Assembly: GCF_003054045.1 (NCBI RefSeq)
Contig: NZ_QBKH01000011.1
Coordinates: 1 to 64,000, forward strand
Reading direction: 5' to 3'
DNA: 64,000 bases
Source: Sphingobacterium faecium
GTDB taxonomy: Bacteria; Bacteroidota; Bacteroidia; Sphingobacteriales; Sphingobacteriaceae
Below are positions 36,457 to 44,492 of this stretch, piece after piece (positions within the stretch are counted from its first letter, which is position 1; the number at the start of each line of letters is the position of its first letter). Position numbers and translations under genes: made by a program. Below the pieces are notes generated by a model. That model made no database searches, had not been told where the DNA came from, and was given only the letters and a program-made list of their open reading frames with translations.

Positions 36457-38340
36457 ATGGAACCTAATCAAACACCTGGAAGTATAGCAACTCTAGAAAA
36501 GGAAAATGAGGAGCTTAAAGATCGAGTAGCACAACTCACAGATTTTATAGAGCATGGAGCAGTACCCCTTCACTGGGTCAATGCGGATGGTATTATCATA
36601 TGGGCAAATCAAGCAGAACTGGATTTGTTAGGTTACGATAGACATGAATACTTAGGGAAGTCCATTACTGATTTTCATCAAGATCCAACGATTATTCATG
36701 AGCTTTTTAAGCGCCTTTTAGATCATGAAACATTGAGCGACTATCCCGCCACATTAATATGCAAAGATGGTTCTTTGAAATATGTCGTGATCAGTTCAAA
36801 TGGGCTTTTTAAAGATGGTGAATTTATACATTCCCGATGTTTTACAAAAGATATTACTGCATTAGTGAGAGAGGAAGAACGGCGAAATCATCTCATGCAG
36901 TTGCTTAAGAAAAGCGAAGAAAGGCTGAGATTAGCCATTGAAGCAACCGCATTAGGAACTTGGGACTGGGTGCTGGAAGAAGGAAAAATATATTTATCTA
37001 CGGAAACGAAAAAGATATTGGATCTGGAGGATGATATCTTATACCCCGATCATATTCTTGCGCTTGTTCATCCCGATGACCGGGGCGAAGTGAGCCTTAA
37101 GATTGAAGGATTACAACATCATATTTCGGATAGGTCTTTTGACTTCATCTGCCGGACCAAAAAATCAAAGCTCAACAATACTTGTTGGATAAAGGTGCAG
37201 GGGTTAATACACTTTGATCCCGATCAAGGACTGCACCGGATTATTGGATCCATACTCGATATTACCGATCTTAAAGTCGCTGAAACGACGAATGCAGAAC
37301 TGGTTGCTATTGTCAATTGCTCTAACGATGCTATTATTGCAAAATCACTGGATGGGACCATCACGAGCTGGAACCATGCCGCCGAGGAGGTATTTGGATA
37401 TAGTGCAGCTGAAATGATCGGCCATTCGACTGAAAAATTAGTACCAGAAAACCTTAAAGACCAGGAAAATGATCTTTTACAGCGGTTGCGAACTGGTGAG
37501 TCTCTGAAACATTTTGAAACTAAACGCAGAACTAAATCCGGTAAATTACTAGATGTTTCCTTGACCATATCTCCGATTAGAGATGAACGAGGTAATATAT
37601 TTGGTATTTCAAAAATAGCCCGAGACATTACAGATAAAAAACTCGAGGAGAGACGGAAGAATGATTTCATCTCCATGGTCAGCCATGAGCTAAAAACACC
37701 GCTTACCTCAGTGTTGCTTTTTACACAGGTCCTAAAACAAAAATTTAATGAAAGCAGCGATGACGTTGGTTTGCAGATCACCGCAAAAATTGAGAATCAA
37801 ACAAAAAAAATGACTTCCCTAATCCGGGATTTTCTAAGTCTAGCCAGAATCGAAGAAGGAAAATTGCAGGTCGTTATAGAACCTATCTCGCTCCTCACTT
37901 TATTTGAGGAAATTAAAAACGAAGCTGAACTCTTGATCAATAAACATCATATTAAATTTGCTTGCGACAGCAATATCACTATTCTGGCTGATCGGGACAA
38001 GATGGGGCAAGTATTGATGAATCTCCTTTCTAATGCCATCAAATATTCACCTGATGGCGGAACCATTACATTAGGATGTGAGAAGTTTGGTGAAAAAATA
38101 AGGTTGTATGTTCAAGATGAAGGTATTGGGATCGATTTGGCAGATCAAAAAAAGTTATTTAACCGCTTTTATCGAGTAGACAGCGAACAGACTAATCATA
38201 TTGCGGGATTCGGAATTGGTCTATATATCGTATCGGAGATACTTCTTTATCATCACTCGACCATTGAAGTAGAAAGTGAAAAAGGAGTGGGTACAACTTT
38301 TTACTTTTTCTTGGATGTGACCCCTGAAAGTCAACGCTGA
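36457..38340 (+). CDS. Three-PAS sensor histidine kinase
   Basis: A 627-residue cytosolic kinase. An N-terminal coiled coil (about 5-30) is followed by PAS 1 (about 30-140, with AVPLHWVNADGIIIWANQAE), PAS 2 (about 155-285, PAS_3-like: LEATALGTWDWVLEEGKIYL as read with small variation) and PAS 3 (about 290-405, NCSNDAIIAKSLDGTITSWN). HisKA has its histidine in FISMVSHELKTPLTSVL, and HATPase shows NLLSNAIKYSPDGG and GFGIGLYIVSEI. No transmembrane helix. It is unaccompanied by a response regulator. Its stress-island location suggests redox or energy sensing (inferred). Confidence 0.94.
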   Translation: MEPNQTPGSIATLEKENEELKDRVAQLTDFIEHGAVPLHWVNADGIIIWANQAELDLLGYDRHEYLGKSITDFHQDPTIIHELFKRLLDHETLSDYPATLICKDGSLKYVVISSNGLFKDGEFIHSRCFTKDITALVREEERRNHLMQLLKKSEERLRLAIEATALGTWDWVLEEGKIYLSTETKKILDLEDDILYPDHILALVHPDDRGEVSLKIEGLQHHISDRSFDFICRTKKSKLNNTCWIKVQGLIHFDPDQGLHRIIGSILDITDLKVAETTNAELVAIVNCSNDAIIAKSLDGTITSWNHAAEEVFGYSAAEMIGHSTEKLVPENLKDQENDLLQRLRTGESLKHFETKRRTKSGKLLDVSLTISPIRDERGNIFGISKIARDITDKKLEERRKNDFISMVSHELKTPLTSVLLFTQVLKQKFNESSDDVGLQITAKIENQTKKMTSLIRDFLSLARIEEGKLQVVIEPISLLTLFEEIKNEAELLINKHHIKFACDSNITILADRDKMGQVLMNLLSNAIKYSPDGGTITLGCEKFGEKIRLYVQDEGIGIDLADQKKLFNRFYRVDSEQTNHIAGFGIGLYIVSEILLYHHSTIEVESEKGVGTTFYFFLDVTPESQR

Positions 38341-38649
38341 AGATCTCATCATATATCATATTAAGCCACCATCGCATACCCACAACTAGCCCATAAAACA
38401 TCTTGTATACACTGAATTGAATTACTTTCCCTATACGGACAATAAATAATCATATTGAATCATTGTTCGTTCAGTACACGGTCCTTTCCCCTTTTATGAT
38501 CGATTTCTTGTTGCACCATTATTTTATTCTCAAATAACCAAATGAAGGGAGTCGTTGCGTACTTGTTCCTTTTTTCGGGTATTTTACGGCTCAACTATTT
38601 GTTGTACGGAGCTGTTATTATAATAAATTAGACCCTTAAAATAAAAACT
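38341..38649. other. Intergenic region without recognised features
   Basis: 309 bp between two plus-strand genes. No hairpin terminator, gene or repeat stands out. Confidence 0.5.
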
Positions 38650-38952
38650 ATGAACTTACATGCAGAAACCGCCGACAAAAGACTAGGTCTTATCGTGGCA
38701 GCAATGATGGTCAATCCAGATCAATCCTATAACCAAGATCCGGACAAGTCCTACAACAATGATGATGATGAGAATGAGACAGAACAGGATGACAGCGCTT
38801 TGACCCATCCAGATCCCGAATTAGAAGATCCAGATGTTAAACCAGAACGAAATCAGGAAGATCAAGAAAGCGACCTAGAGGAATATTCACGGGATGAAAC
38901 TCACGGTCGGAATCGAGATGATTTAATAGACCCGATTGATCCGTTGAATTAG
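38650..38952 (+). CDS. Acidic, disordered hypothetical protein
   Basis: A 100-residue protein. The first 22 residues are ordinary (LHAETADKRLGLIVAAMM) and the remainder is extremely rich in Asp, Glu, Asn and Pro (QDPDKSYNNDDDENETEQDD, PDPELEDPDVKPERNQEDQE), ending in DPIDPLN. It is predicted disordered. Composition alone makes it unusual; it could be a stress-related acidic protein. No family recognised. Confidence 0.65.
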   Translation: MNLHAETADKRLGLIVAAMMVNPDQSYNQDPDKSYNNDDDENETEQDDSALTHPDPELEDPDVKPERNQEDQESDLEEYSRDETHGRNRDDLIDPIDPLN

Positions 38953-39144
38953 CCTAAAAGATCAGTATGATATGGATTAACTCCACATCAATAAATTGAA
39001 GAAGAGCTCTCGGGAAACTTGATCATTTCGCAAGTAAAACAAATGTTAACTGGAAATGTTCCAATTGTCATCAATACCCGTTACTGACCGAGTATCTCGA
39101 GTATGTTAACTATCTTATTGATCAAGTAATGGGGCAACAAAAAA

Positions 39145-39192
39145 ATCACGTTAAGTTAGCATACAAAGTATTGTATACTAACTTAACGTGAT
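39145..39192. terminator. Long hairpin, bidirectional terminator
   Basis: A 21-bp stem with one mismatch: ATCACGTTAAGTTAGCATACA (positions 39145-39165) with its near-complement at 39172-39192, around a 6-nt loop. An A-run precedes it, so it functions best for minus-strand transcription ending after the DUF4142 gene. Confidence 0.75.
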
Positions 39193-39235
39193 AAACACCA
39201 ATTATAAAGTTCACTTTACATATTTGCTATAGTTC

Positions 39236-39790
39236 TTACTTATTTAAGCTCCCCAGTGTATGAGGTGGGATACTAACGGCAGTTTCTGTCATGTCCTCTG
39301 CAACGAGTACACGAGCTTGGTCCAGATGTGCCTTTAGACCTGGTAATGTGCCAATAATCCAATTTTTAAGTTCTACATTTTTGATGTTTTCATTTTTACT
39401 AGCATCCTCAAATAGCGCAATAGCTTTTTGATGAGAAGCGATAGCGTCATCTTTAAAAGTGCGATCAAAGCTGGTACTGTCCGCACCATTTACCTTGTCC
39501 CATTGCTTTTGATGGTCGGCATCCAGTCCGTCCACCAAGGTCATGCCCTGTGCAGCAGCCATTTTTTGAAGGTCACCAATTTGTTTTTGATGATCATCAA
39601 TCAACATACTGGAATAGGTCTTTACCGCATCATTTTTTGATTTTTCACTGGCGAGCTTGGCAACAGCAATCTCATACTGATTGGACATATACGCTTTAGT
39701 GATAAATTCCTGTTCTGCATTTTGCTGTTTAAAAGCTAGAAGGGCAATAATTCCTAGAAATATGCCGCATACTTTCAAATTTCTAATCAT
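39236..39790 (-). CDS. DUF4142-family secreted protein
   Basis: A 184-residue protein with a signal peptide or anchor (LKVCGIFLGIIALLAF) and a DUF4142 helical bundle: EQEFITKAYMSNQYEIAVAK, LASEKSKNDAVKTYSSMLID, DHQKQIGDLQKMAAAQG. The family is ferritin-like in fold and common in periplasmic stress sets. No enzyme activity is known. It is separated by 55 bp from the 85-residue gene upstream on the same strand, so both may share a transcript. Confidence 0.88.
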   Translation of the reverse strand: MIRNLKVCGIFLGIIALLAFKQQNAEQEFITKAYMSNQYEIAVAKLASEKSKNDAVKTYSSMLIDDHQKQIGDLQKMAAAQGMTLVDGLDADHQKQWDKVNGADSTSFDRTFKDDAIASHQKAIALFEDASKNENIKNVELKNWIIGTLPGLKAHLDQARVLVAEDMTETAVSIPPHTLGSLNK

Positions 39791-39845
39791 CGTGCTAAAA
39801 TTTAATAGTCCTGTTACTCTTTTTGTTTTTTAATATAAAAACTTT

Positions 39846-40103
39846 TTAAGATTGATGGTCTTGCTGATCGTGGCCCTGTGTTTTTACGATTTTATTATAA
39901 ATACCGAACAGTAAAAACGGGGCGACCCACTGTCCAACAAATAGTGCGGTATGTTTATGACCTACACATTTCAATGCTGCTGCACCAACCATAGCCGTGA
40001 TGGCCGCGCATAAATACACTTTAGATGGTATTTGAGCAGTTTTATCTTCAATCTTTTTCGTTGTTTCACCTTCTTTAGGGTTTTTGTTTTCTAAATTTTC
40101 CAT
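39846..40103 (-). CDS. Small two-helix membrane protein
   Basis: 85 residues from the ATG at 40103 (MENLENKNPKEGETTKKIED); the frame continues to 40139. The N-terminal third is charged. Two hydrophobic segments follow (VYLCAAITAMVGAAALKCVG and ALFVGQWVAPFLLFGIYNKI), and the C-terminus is hydrophilic (HDQQDHQS). It resembles small inner-membrane proteins of stress islands. No specific function is known. Confidence 0.75.
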   Translation of the reverse strand: MENLENKNPKEGETTKKIEDKTAQIPSKVYLCAAITAMVGAAALKCVGHKHTALFVGQWVAPFLLFGIYNKIVKTQGHDQQDHQS

Positions 40104-40139
40104 CTTAGATTTTTTTAAGTGAGTGTTATTATTTAACAT

Positions 40140-40515
40140 TTTATACTACAAGAATCAATCTCTTCTGATGATCGTTCAATAATAATAACTTTAAGGTATT
40201 TTCCGCATAAGCACACGTGTTTTCACACATAAAACACTGATTTTATGTGTTATACCGCATATGTGGCAAATGCTTATTTATAAAAAATAAACACCTATTT
40301 ATATCGACATCAAGACCTCACAACTGACTTTACATAATTGATTAAAAACGCATTTGTAGCGGAATTACTACAGTTTTTAGAATAATAATATCCGTGTTAT
40401 TAATACGCATCATGCTTTTAGAATACATTTAACACCTTATAACCGACAAACTAATACCCTAGATTTTTCGTTGTTTTAGTATCGATTAAGTTAATATGTT
40501 AATTAAGGAGATTAT
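40140..40515. other. Divergent regulatory region upstream of the ECF sigma gene
   Basis: An AT-rich 376-bp gap with no gene. A CACGTGTT/AACACTG-like word pair around 40215-40235 (CACACGTGTTTTCACACATA) is imperfectly palindromic. An AAGGAGA Shine-Dalgarno at about 40505-40511 serves the sigma-factor gene. Confidence 0.5.
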
Positions 40516-41016
40516 ATGGAAAATGCAGATTTAAATGTCTTGTTCCAGGAAAAAAGACAACAACTCAACCACTTTGCTAGTCAGTTTACATCCGATTATG
40601 ATGAAAAAGAGGATCTGGTGCAGGAAACCTTCATTCGAGCACTAAAATCTATTCATAATTTTATCCATGATCCAAAATTAATGACTTGGCTATATGTGAT
40701 CATGAAAAATATTTACATCAACCAATACCGCCGTGAAAAACGAAAAAATGCTATCTACGATGAATATGTTCATACCGATTATTTTGATACGATATCGATC
40801 AATCAGACAGAAAACAAGATGATCCATGATGATATCAACAAGGCATTTGAAAGCTTATCAGAGGACAATGCCGAAATATTTCGTATGTACCTGGATGGTT
40901 ATAAATATCAGGAAATAGCTGAGGTCTATGATCTTCCCGAAGGAACCATTAAATCACGGATCCATGTGATCCGAAAAACATTGAAGGAAAAATTAAAAAT
41001 GTATCAGATCAATTGA
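40516..41016 (+). CDS. ECF-type RNA polymerase sigma factor
   Basis: A 166-residue sigma-70-family factor. Region 2 (about 20-85) shows DYDEKEDLVQETFIRALKSI and TWLYVIMKNIYINQYRREKR. Region 4 (about 105-160) shows LSEDNAEIFRMYLDGYKYQE and AEVYDLPEGTIKSRIHVIRK. There is an unusually strong Shine-Dalgarno (AAGGAGA) upstream of the ATG. No anti-sigma factor is adjacent; the following lipoprotein gene is 102 bp downstream. Its central stress-island position makes it a candidate controller of neighbouring genes (inferred). Confidence 0.95.
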   Translation: MENADLNVLFQEKRQQLNHFASQFTSDYDEKEDLVQETFIRALKSIHNFIHDPKLMTWLYVIMKNIYINQYRREKRKNAIYDEYVHTDYFDTISINQTENKMIHDDINKAFESLSEDNAEIFRMYLDGYKYQEIAEVYDLPEGTIKSRIHVIRKTLKEKLKMYQIN

Positions 41017-41118
41017 TACGATTTCATGGAAGAGGGCAGTCAGAGATATAACAAAAATGTCCAATTGACACTAAACTAAATAAAAACACTTTACAACGTT
41101 AAACTAAACTATACAATC

Positions 41119-41334
41119 ATGAAAAAAATGAAATTCTTATTTGGTGCTATAATGGGTATAATTTTAGCATCAGCCTGCGGTAACAGCACGAATCATAATG
41201 GAAATAATGTGGACAGTATGTCTACGGATACCACCATGCAGCGAGATACCATGATGCCAGATACAAGCATGATCCAATATCGCGATTCCAATTCGACAGA
41301 ATCATCTAATGGTGTCATCCCACCTACTTCATAA
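41119..41334 (+). CDS. Small lipoprotein
   Basis: A 71-residue protein with a lipoprotein signal peptide (FLFGAIMGIILASACGNS); the LASAC lipobox places the lipidated cysteine at residue 21. The mature part is Asn-, Ser-, Thr- and Met-rich (NNVDSMSTDTTMQRDTMMPD), a low-complexity pattern frequent in small Bacteroidota lipoproteins. It follows the ECF sigma gene and ends before a strong terminator. Confidence 0.8.
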   Translation: MKKMKFLFGAIMGIILASACGNSTNHNGNNVDSMSTDTTMQRDTMMPDTSMIQYRDSNSTESSNGVIPPTS

Positions 41335-41414
41335 GTAAACCGCAGTCCTGTCATGAGGAACAGGGTTTCTGTTATTCTACTTAACTCAGCATAATACGTA
41401 GCTTCTATATTTAA

Positions 41415-41458
41415 ATCTCCAAGACGATGGTCTGACCATCGTCGTTTGGAGATTTTTT
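41415..41458 (+). terminator. Rho-independent terminator
   Basis: ATCTCCAAGACGATGGTC and GACCATCGTCGTTTGGAGAT form a long stem with a bulge, followed by a T6 run. It lies about 80 bp after the lipoprotein gene. Confidence 0.88.
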
Positions 41459-41543
41459 GTGTTTTGTCTGGTCAATAGATCATCACCACGCTTATTAAGA
41501 AAAGATGACCGAGGTGATCAACCGTTAGAGTCAAAAACAAAAA

Positions 41544-41569
41544 AAAGCTGGTTCCTAAGAACCAGCTTT
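41544..41569 (-). terminator. Terminator of the DUF892 gene
   Basis: AAAGCTGGTTC (41544-41554) and GAACCAGCTTT (41559-41569) pair perfectly. On the minus strand the hairpin is followed by a T8 run. It lies 29 bp beyond the stop of the gene at 41598. Confidence 0.9.
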
Positions 41570-41597
41570 GATATTTTGACTATTGAATCCGTACCTT

Positions 41598-42125
41598 TTA
41601 TTGAGCCTCTCCCACATTGGCTTCATCCATGGCAATTTCGGTCAGTAAAACATCTGTTTCTTTCTCTTCGGCAAGTGTAGCAGCCAAAAGTTCTTCCGCT
41701 TCCGTATGTTCCATCAGCCTGGCATAAGTGACCAGACAACCGTAACTGGCAATTTCATAATGTTCCACTTTCTGAGCAGCACAGATCAACGCTGCATCTA
41801 ACACCTCTGGACTGTCCTGGAACTCTTCCATAATTTCTTCAGCCTCGTTCAAAAGGCCTTCCATAGCTTTACACTTTTTGCCCCTTGCGGTCAGATCTAA
41901 ACTGGAGAATACCGATTTTAATCGTTCTATCTGGCCTTCGGTCTGCTTATAGTGCGTTTTAAAAGCTTCCTTCAGCGTATCACTATGGGCTCCGTCTGAT
42001 AACTTTTTTAGTCCTTTGAGCAATTGTCTTTCAGCACCTAGGATGTCTTTTAGTTCATCTACAAACAACTCATGTAAATGTGCATTTGGCATTTCGCCCG
42101 ATTTGTTTTTACTAGCCATAATCAT
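41598..42125 (-). CDS. DUF892/YciE-family ferritin-like protein, second copy
   Basis: A 175-residue four-helix protein paralogous to that at 29786: LHELFVDELKDILGAERQLL, KGLKKLSDGAHSDTL, HYKQTEGQIERLKSVFSSLD, KKCKAMEGLLNEAEEIMEEF and CAAQKVEHYEIASYGCLVTY. Possible starts are the first ATG (42125) or the MASKNK two codons later. Two copies of the family within 12 kb underline the stress-island character. Probably transcribed alone. Confidence 0.92.
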   Translation of the reverse strand: MIMASKNKSGEMPNAHLHELFVDELKDILGAERQLLKGLKKLSDGAHSDTLKEAFKTHYKQTEGQIERLKSVFSSLDLTARGKKCKAMEGLLNEAEEIMEEFQDSPEVLDAALICAAQKVEHYEIASYGCLVTYARLMEHTEAEELLAATLAEEKETDVLLTEIAMDEANVGEAQ

Positions 42126-42319
42126 ATCTTTTAATGTAACAAATAACGTTAGATCAGAACTCTTCCAACTAACTGCGTTTAGAACTCATCAACTCGATGA
42201 ATAGTTCACAACAAGATGGATATTGCGTATAAAATTCAAATGTCAGGTAAAAACTACGGCTTCCTATAGAATTTTACATCGATTCGCAGGTCATGATTGA
42301 TGAAGTTCTATTTCAAATA

Positions 42320-42348
42320 ATTCGTCCCTCCAAAAAAGAGAGACGAAT
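42320..42348 (-). terminator. Terminator hairpin downstream of the HTH gene
   Basis: ATTCGTCCCTC (42320-42330) pairs with GAGAGACGAAT (42338-42348) with one G-U; the loop is A-rich on the plus strand. It resembles the hairpin at 10880-10906 downstream of the decayed copy. The left arm repeats the ATTCGTCCCTC word of the operator-like repeats at 45831-45866. Confidence 0.7.
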
Positions 42349-42392
42349 GACACAAAGTAGTGGTTAGCAAAAGATCAAGTGATCATGTAGCA

Positions 42393-42704
42393 CTATCCAC
42401 GGTAACTATTTCGCAGACGCTCCACATCCACATCGCGGTAATAGCGTTTGTTTCGGGTGCGTTTGGCCACGCAGATATACCCGTCCCGTTGTAGACGGTA
42501 GAGCGTTTCGGTTGAAATACCCACGTAAGATTTGACATAGTCCGCATCCCGCAGCTTTACGTTGTCCTCCTCCATCTGCTCACGAAGTATAAGATAGCTA
42601 GCCAACTTACGCTTGGTAGCCATAAGCTCCAACAAGATTAATTTTTGGGCATAGGAGTACCCTGGGCTTATGAGAAAGCCCCTTAAATGGCGATTTTTAC
42701 GCAT
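42393..42704 (-). CDS. Small helix-turn-helix (MerR-like) DNA-binding protein
   Basis: A 103-residue protein with a MerR/excisionase-like helix-turn-helix: DADYVKSYVGISTETLYRLQ followed by RDGYICVAKRTRNKRYYRDV and DVERLRNSYRG. A shorter start at the ATG at 42621-42623 (MATKRKLASYLI, 76 residues) is possible. It starts 33 bp after the LytTR gene and is the last gene of the peptide/two-component operon. A decayed paralogue lies at 10953-11119. Likely a repressor or activator of the locus (inferred). Confidence 0.85.
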   Translation of the reverse strand: MRKNRHLRGFLISPGYSYAQKLILLELMATKRKLASYLILREQMEEDNVKLRDADYVKSYVGISTETLYRLQRDGYICVAKRTRNKRYYRDVDVERLRNSYRG

Positions 42705-42737
42705 AGTTATATATTTAGATTTATAATAGTAAGCCCA

Positions 42738-43451
42738 TCAATTTATATTGTACAGTCGTTTTAACCCTACATCACTTACTTTAAGCTGCAGATCCGGTCG
42801 GTCCGGCAGTACAAACGTTTTATCAACTATTTTTGTTGTAAAATCTGTATTGACGATAAAACCGCGGTGCACCCTTACGAAGGTTCTTTTTGGCAAAAGC
42901 TGTTCGGCCTGTTCCATCGTAAGGCGGTACTCAAAGTCTTCCTCTGCTTGACGTAAATGAAAAATGACATAATTTTTGATAGACGCAATCGCGACCACGT
43001 CACTGAATTTAATAAAACGGTCTGTGTTTTTAAATTTGAACCACTGCCCACTCGGTTCTATTTCCAAATCAATCTTAACCGTGATATTTTTCTGCTCCAG
43101 AGCGCGCTTGAAGGCAATGTATAAATCGGGAAAACTGACCGGTTTGATCAGATAATCTGCAACAGCCATTTTAATACCTTTATAGCTATATTTTTCTGTT
43201 TTGGTGTACAGAATAACTGGTGGTCTTTTATCAACAGGCAAAGTAAGATAAAGGTCCAGTCCGGACATGTCGGGCATTTCAACATCCAGCAATAAGACAT
43301 CAGGCGGACAGTCAATGATGGCATTAAAACCATCAATGGCTTTCGTATAACTCTTCACTTCTCCCATCTGCGGAATTCCTTTTAATGCTTTTTCAGCTTT
43401 TCGGATATCGAATAAATCATCATCGATAATCATGACATCATATTTGGCCAT
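42738..43451 (-). CDS. LytTR-family response regulator
   Basis: A 237-residue protein. The receiver domain (about 1-120) has acidic residues MIIDDDLFD, the phospho-acceptor aspartate in VLLLDVEMPDMSGLDLYL, and the conserved lysine in LIKPVSFPDLYIAF. The LytTR DNA-binding domain (about 140-237) shows IASIKNYVIFHLRQAEEDFE and LPKRTFVRVHRGFIVNT. The gene starts 4 bp after the kinase stop, so kinase and regulator form a cognate pair. LytTR pairs of this kind (AgrA, ComE, and Bacteroidota LytS/LytR) often answer to peptides or membrane signals. Confidence 0.95.
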   Translation of the reverse strand: MAKYDVMIIDDDLFDIRKAEKALKGIPQMGEVKSYTKAIDGFNAIIDCPPDVLLLDVEMPDMSGLDLYLTLPVDKRPPVILYTKTEKYSYKGIKMAVADYLIKPVSFPDLYIAFKRALEQKNITVKIDLEIEPSGQWFKFKNTDRFIKFSDVVAIASIKNYVIFHLRQAEEDFEYRLTMEQAEQLLPKRTFVRVHRGFIVNTDFTTKIVDKTFVLPDRPDLQLKVSDVGLKRLYNIN

Positions 43452-43455
43452 TGGA

Positions 43456-44487
43456 TTAAGACTTAAAGGTTAATTTAATAACAAAGTATTTCTGATCATC
43501 AATAGCATACTCCAGTTCAATAAAGTGATTGTTCATCTGCTCATAAAGCCTGTTAACAAGATGTAATCCTTTACCTGTCCCATGCTGCAGATCTGCCGAG
43601 GATATACAATTTTTAATCTGGAGCTGCATTCCCTGTTGTGTTCTGATCCAACGGATGACAATCGGTTCTACCGGATCACAGGGACTATAAGCAATGGCAT
43701 TTTCAATCCAGGTCATCATAGACAGCGTGGGCACAGATCTGTTCCACATTCCCCGATCTAGCAATTCATCCCCTTCGACCATAAAACTGCGGTCCGTGCT
43801 ATAGGAAACCAATAGCATTGAGTAATGCCATTCCTCTTTCAAAGGAACCAAGACGGTAGGCTTAGCTATTTTATCGGTCACATACTGAAAGAAATCCAGG
43901 CTTTCGCTCTGAACAGATTTGGGCTGGACACGGACAATATTGTACAGCCGTCTCATAAAATGACCGGACAGCAATTGCACATCGGACATGCTGTGCAGCT
44001 GTGCCCGTACTTTTTTGGAGAGCAAATACGTATAGAAATGTGCCCAAGCAAAATAGTCGGCCGCCGAGATCACAACAAAGAAAAGCAGACCACTACTAAT
44101 ACGGGAAAGCAGCTCGGTTCGATGTTCTGGTTTCCAGTCGCTGGTAAATCCGTTGAAAAACAGCGGTACCAGGTCATAATAATAGTACTTGACACACCTA
44201 TAGGTCATCCCCACGCACAGCAAAAGCAACAAGCACCATATAAACCAAAACCTACCCTTTGTAAACGCCATGCGGTAACAGGCATAAAGTGCGCAAAAGA
44301 AGAGCATAAAAGGCAGTACATAGACGGTAAAAGTCAGTGGCGTAAAAAGATGGAGCTTACCGAAATTGACAATCGTCAGGCCCAGTAATAAGATTAACAG
44401 ACTGATAGCCATACGCTTCAAAAGACTATGCTGGATTGATGTTAGGATTGATTGCATATTCATTCTATAAATGGTTAACTCAAACAT
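43456..44487 (-). CDS. LytS-like membrane sensor histidine kinase
   Basis: A 343-residue protein with four predicted transmembrane helices in the first 165 residues (LLKRMAISLLILLLGLTIVN; LTFTVYVLPFMLFFCALYAC; FWFIWCLLLLLCVGMTYRCV; SGLLFFVVISAADYFAWAHF). The kinase part has the phospho-histidine region LLSGHFMRRLYNIVRVQ, in place of the usual HFLFN. An HATPase follows with TWIENAIAYSP and GTGKGLHLVNRLYEQ. The dimerisation motif departs from consensus (MRRLYN for LFNTLN), as if specialised. It starts 5 bp after the acyltransferase-like gene. Confidence 0.9.
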   Translation of the reverse strand: MFELTIYRMNMQSILTSIQHSLLKRMAISLLILLLGLTIVNFGKLHLFTPLTFTVYVLPFMLFFCALYACYRMAFTKGRFWFIWCLLLLLCVGMTYRCVKYYYYDLVPLFFNGFTSDWKPEHRTELLSRISSGLLFFVVISAADYFAWAHFYTYLLSKKVRAQLHSMSDVQLLSGHFMRRLYNIVRVQPKSVQSESLDFFQYVTDKIAKPTVLVPLKEEWHYSMLLVSYSTDRSFMVEGDELLDRGMWNRSVPTLSMMTWIENAIAYSPCDPVEPIVIRWIRTQQGMQLQIKNCISSADLQHGTGKGLHLVNRLYEQMNNHFIELEYAIDDQKYFVIKLTFKS

Positions 44488-44492
44488 AATAA

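Noticed and set aside
40210..40240. CACACGTGTTTTCACACA-like sequence as a CRISPR or operator repeat
   Set aside because: A single imperfect palindrome; no array and no second copy nearby.
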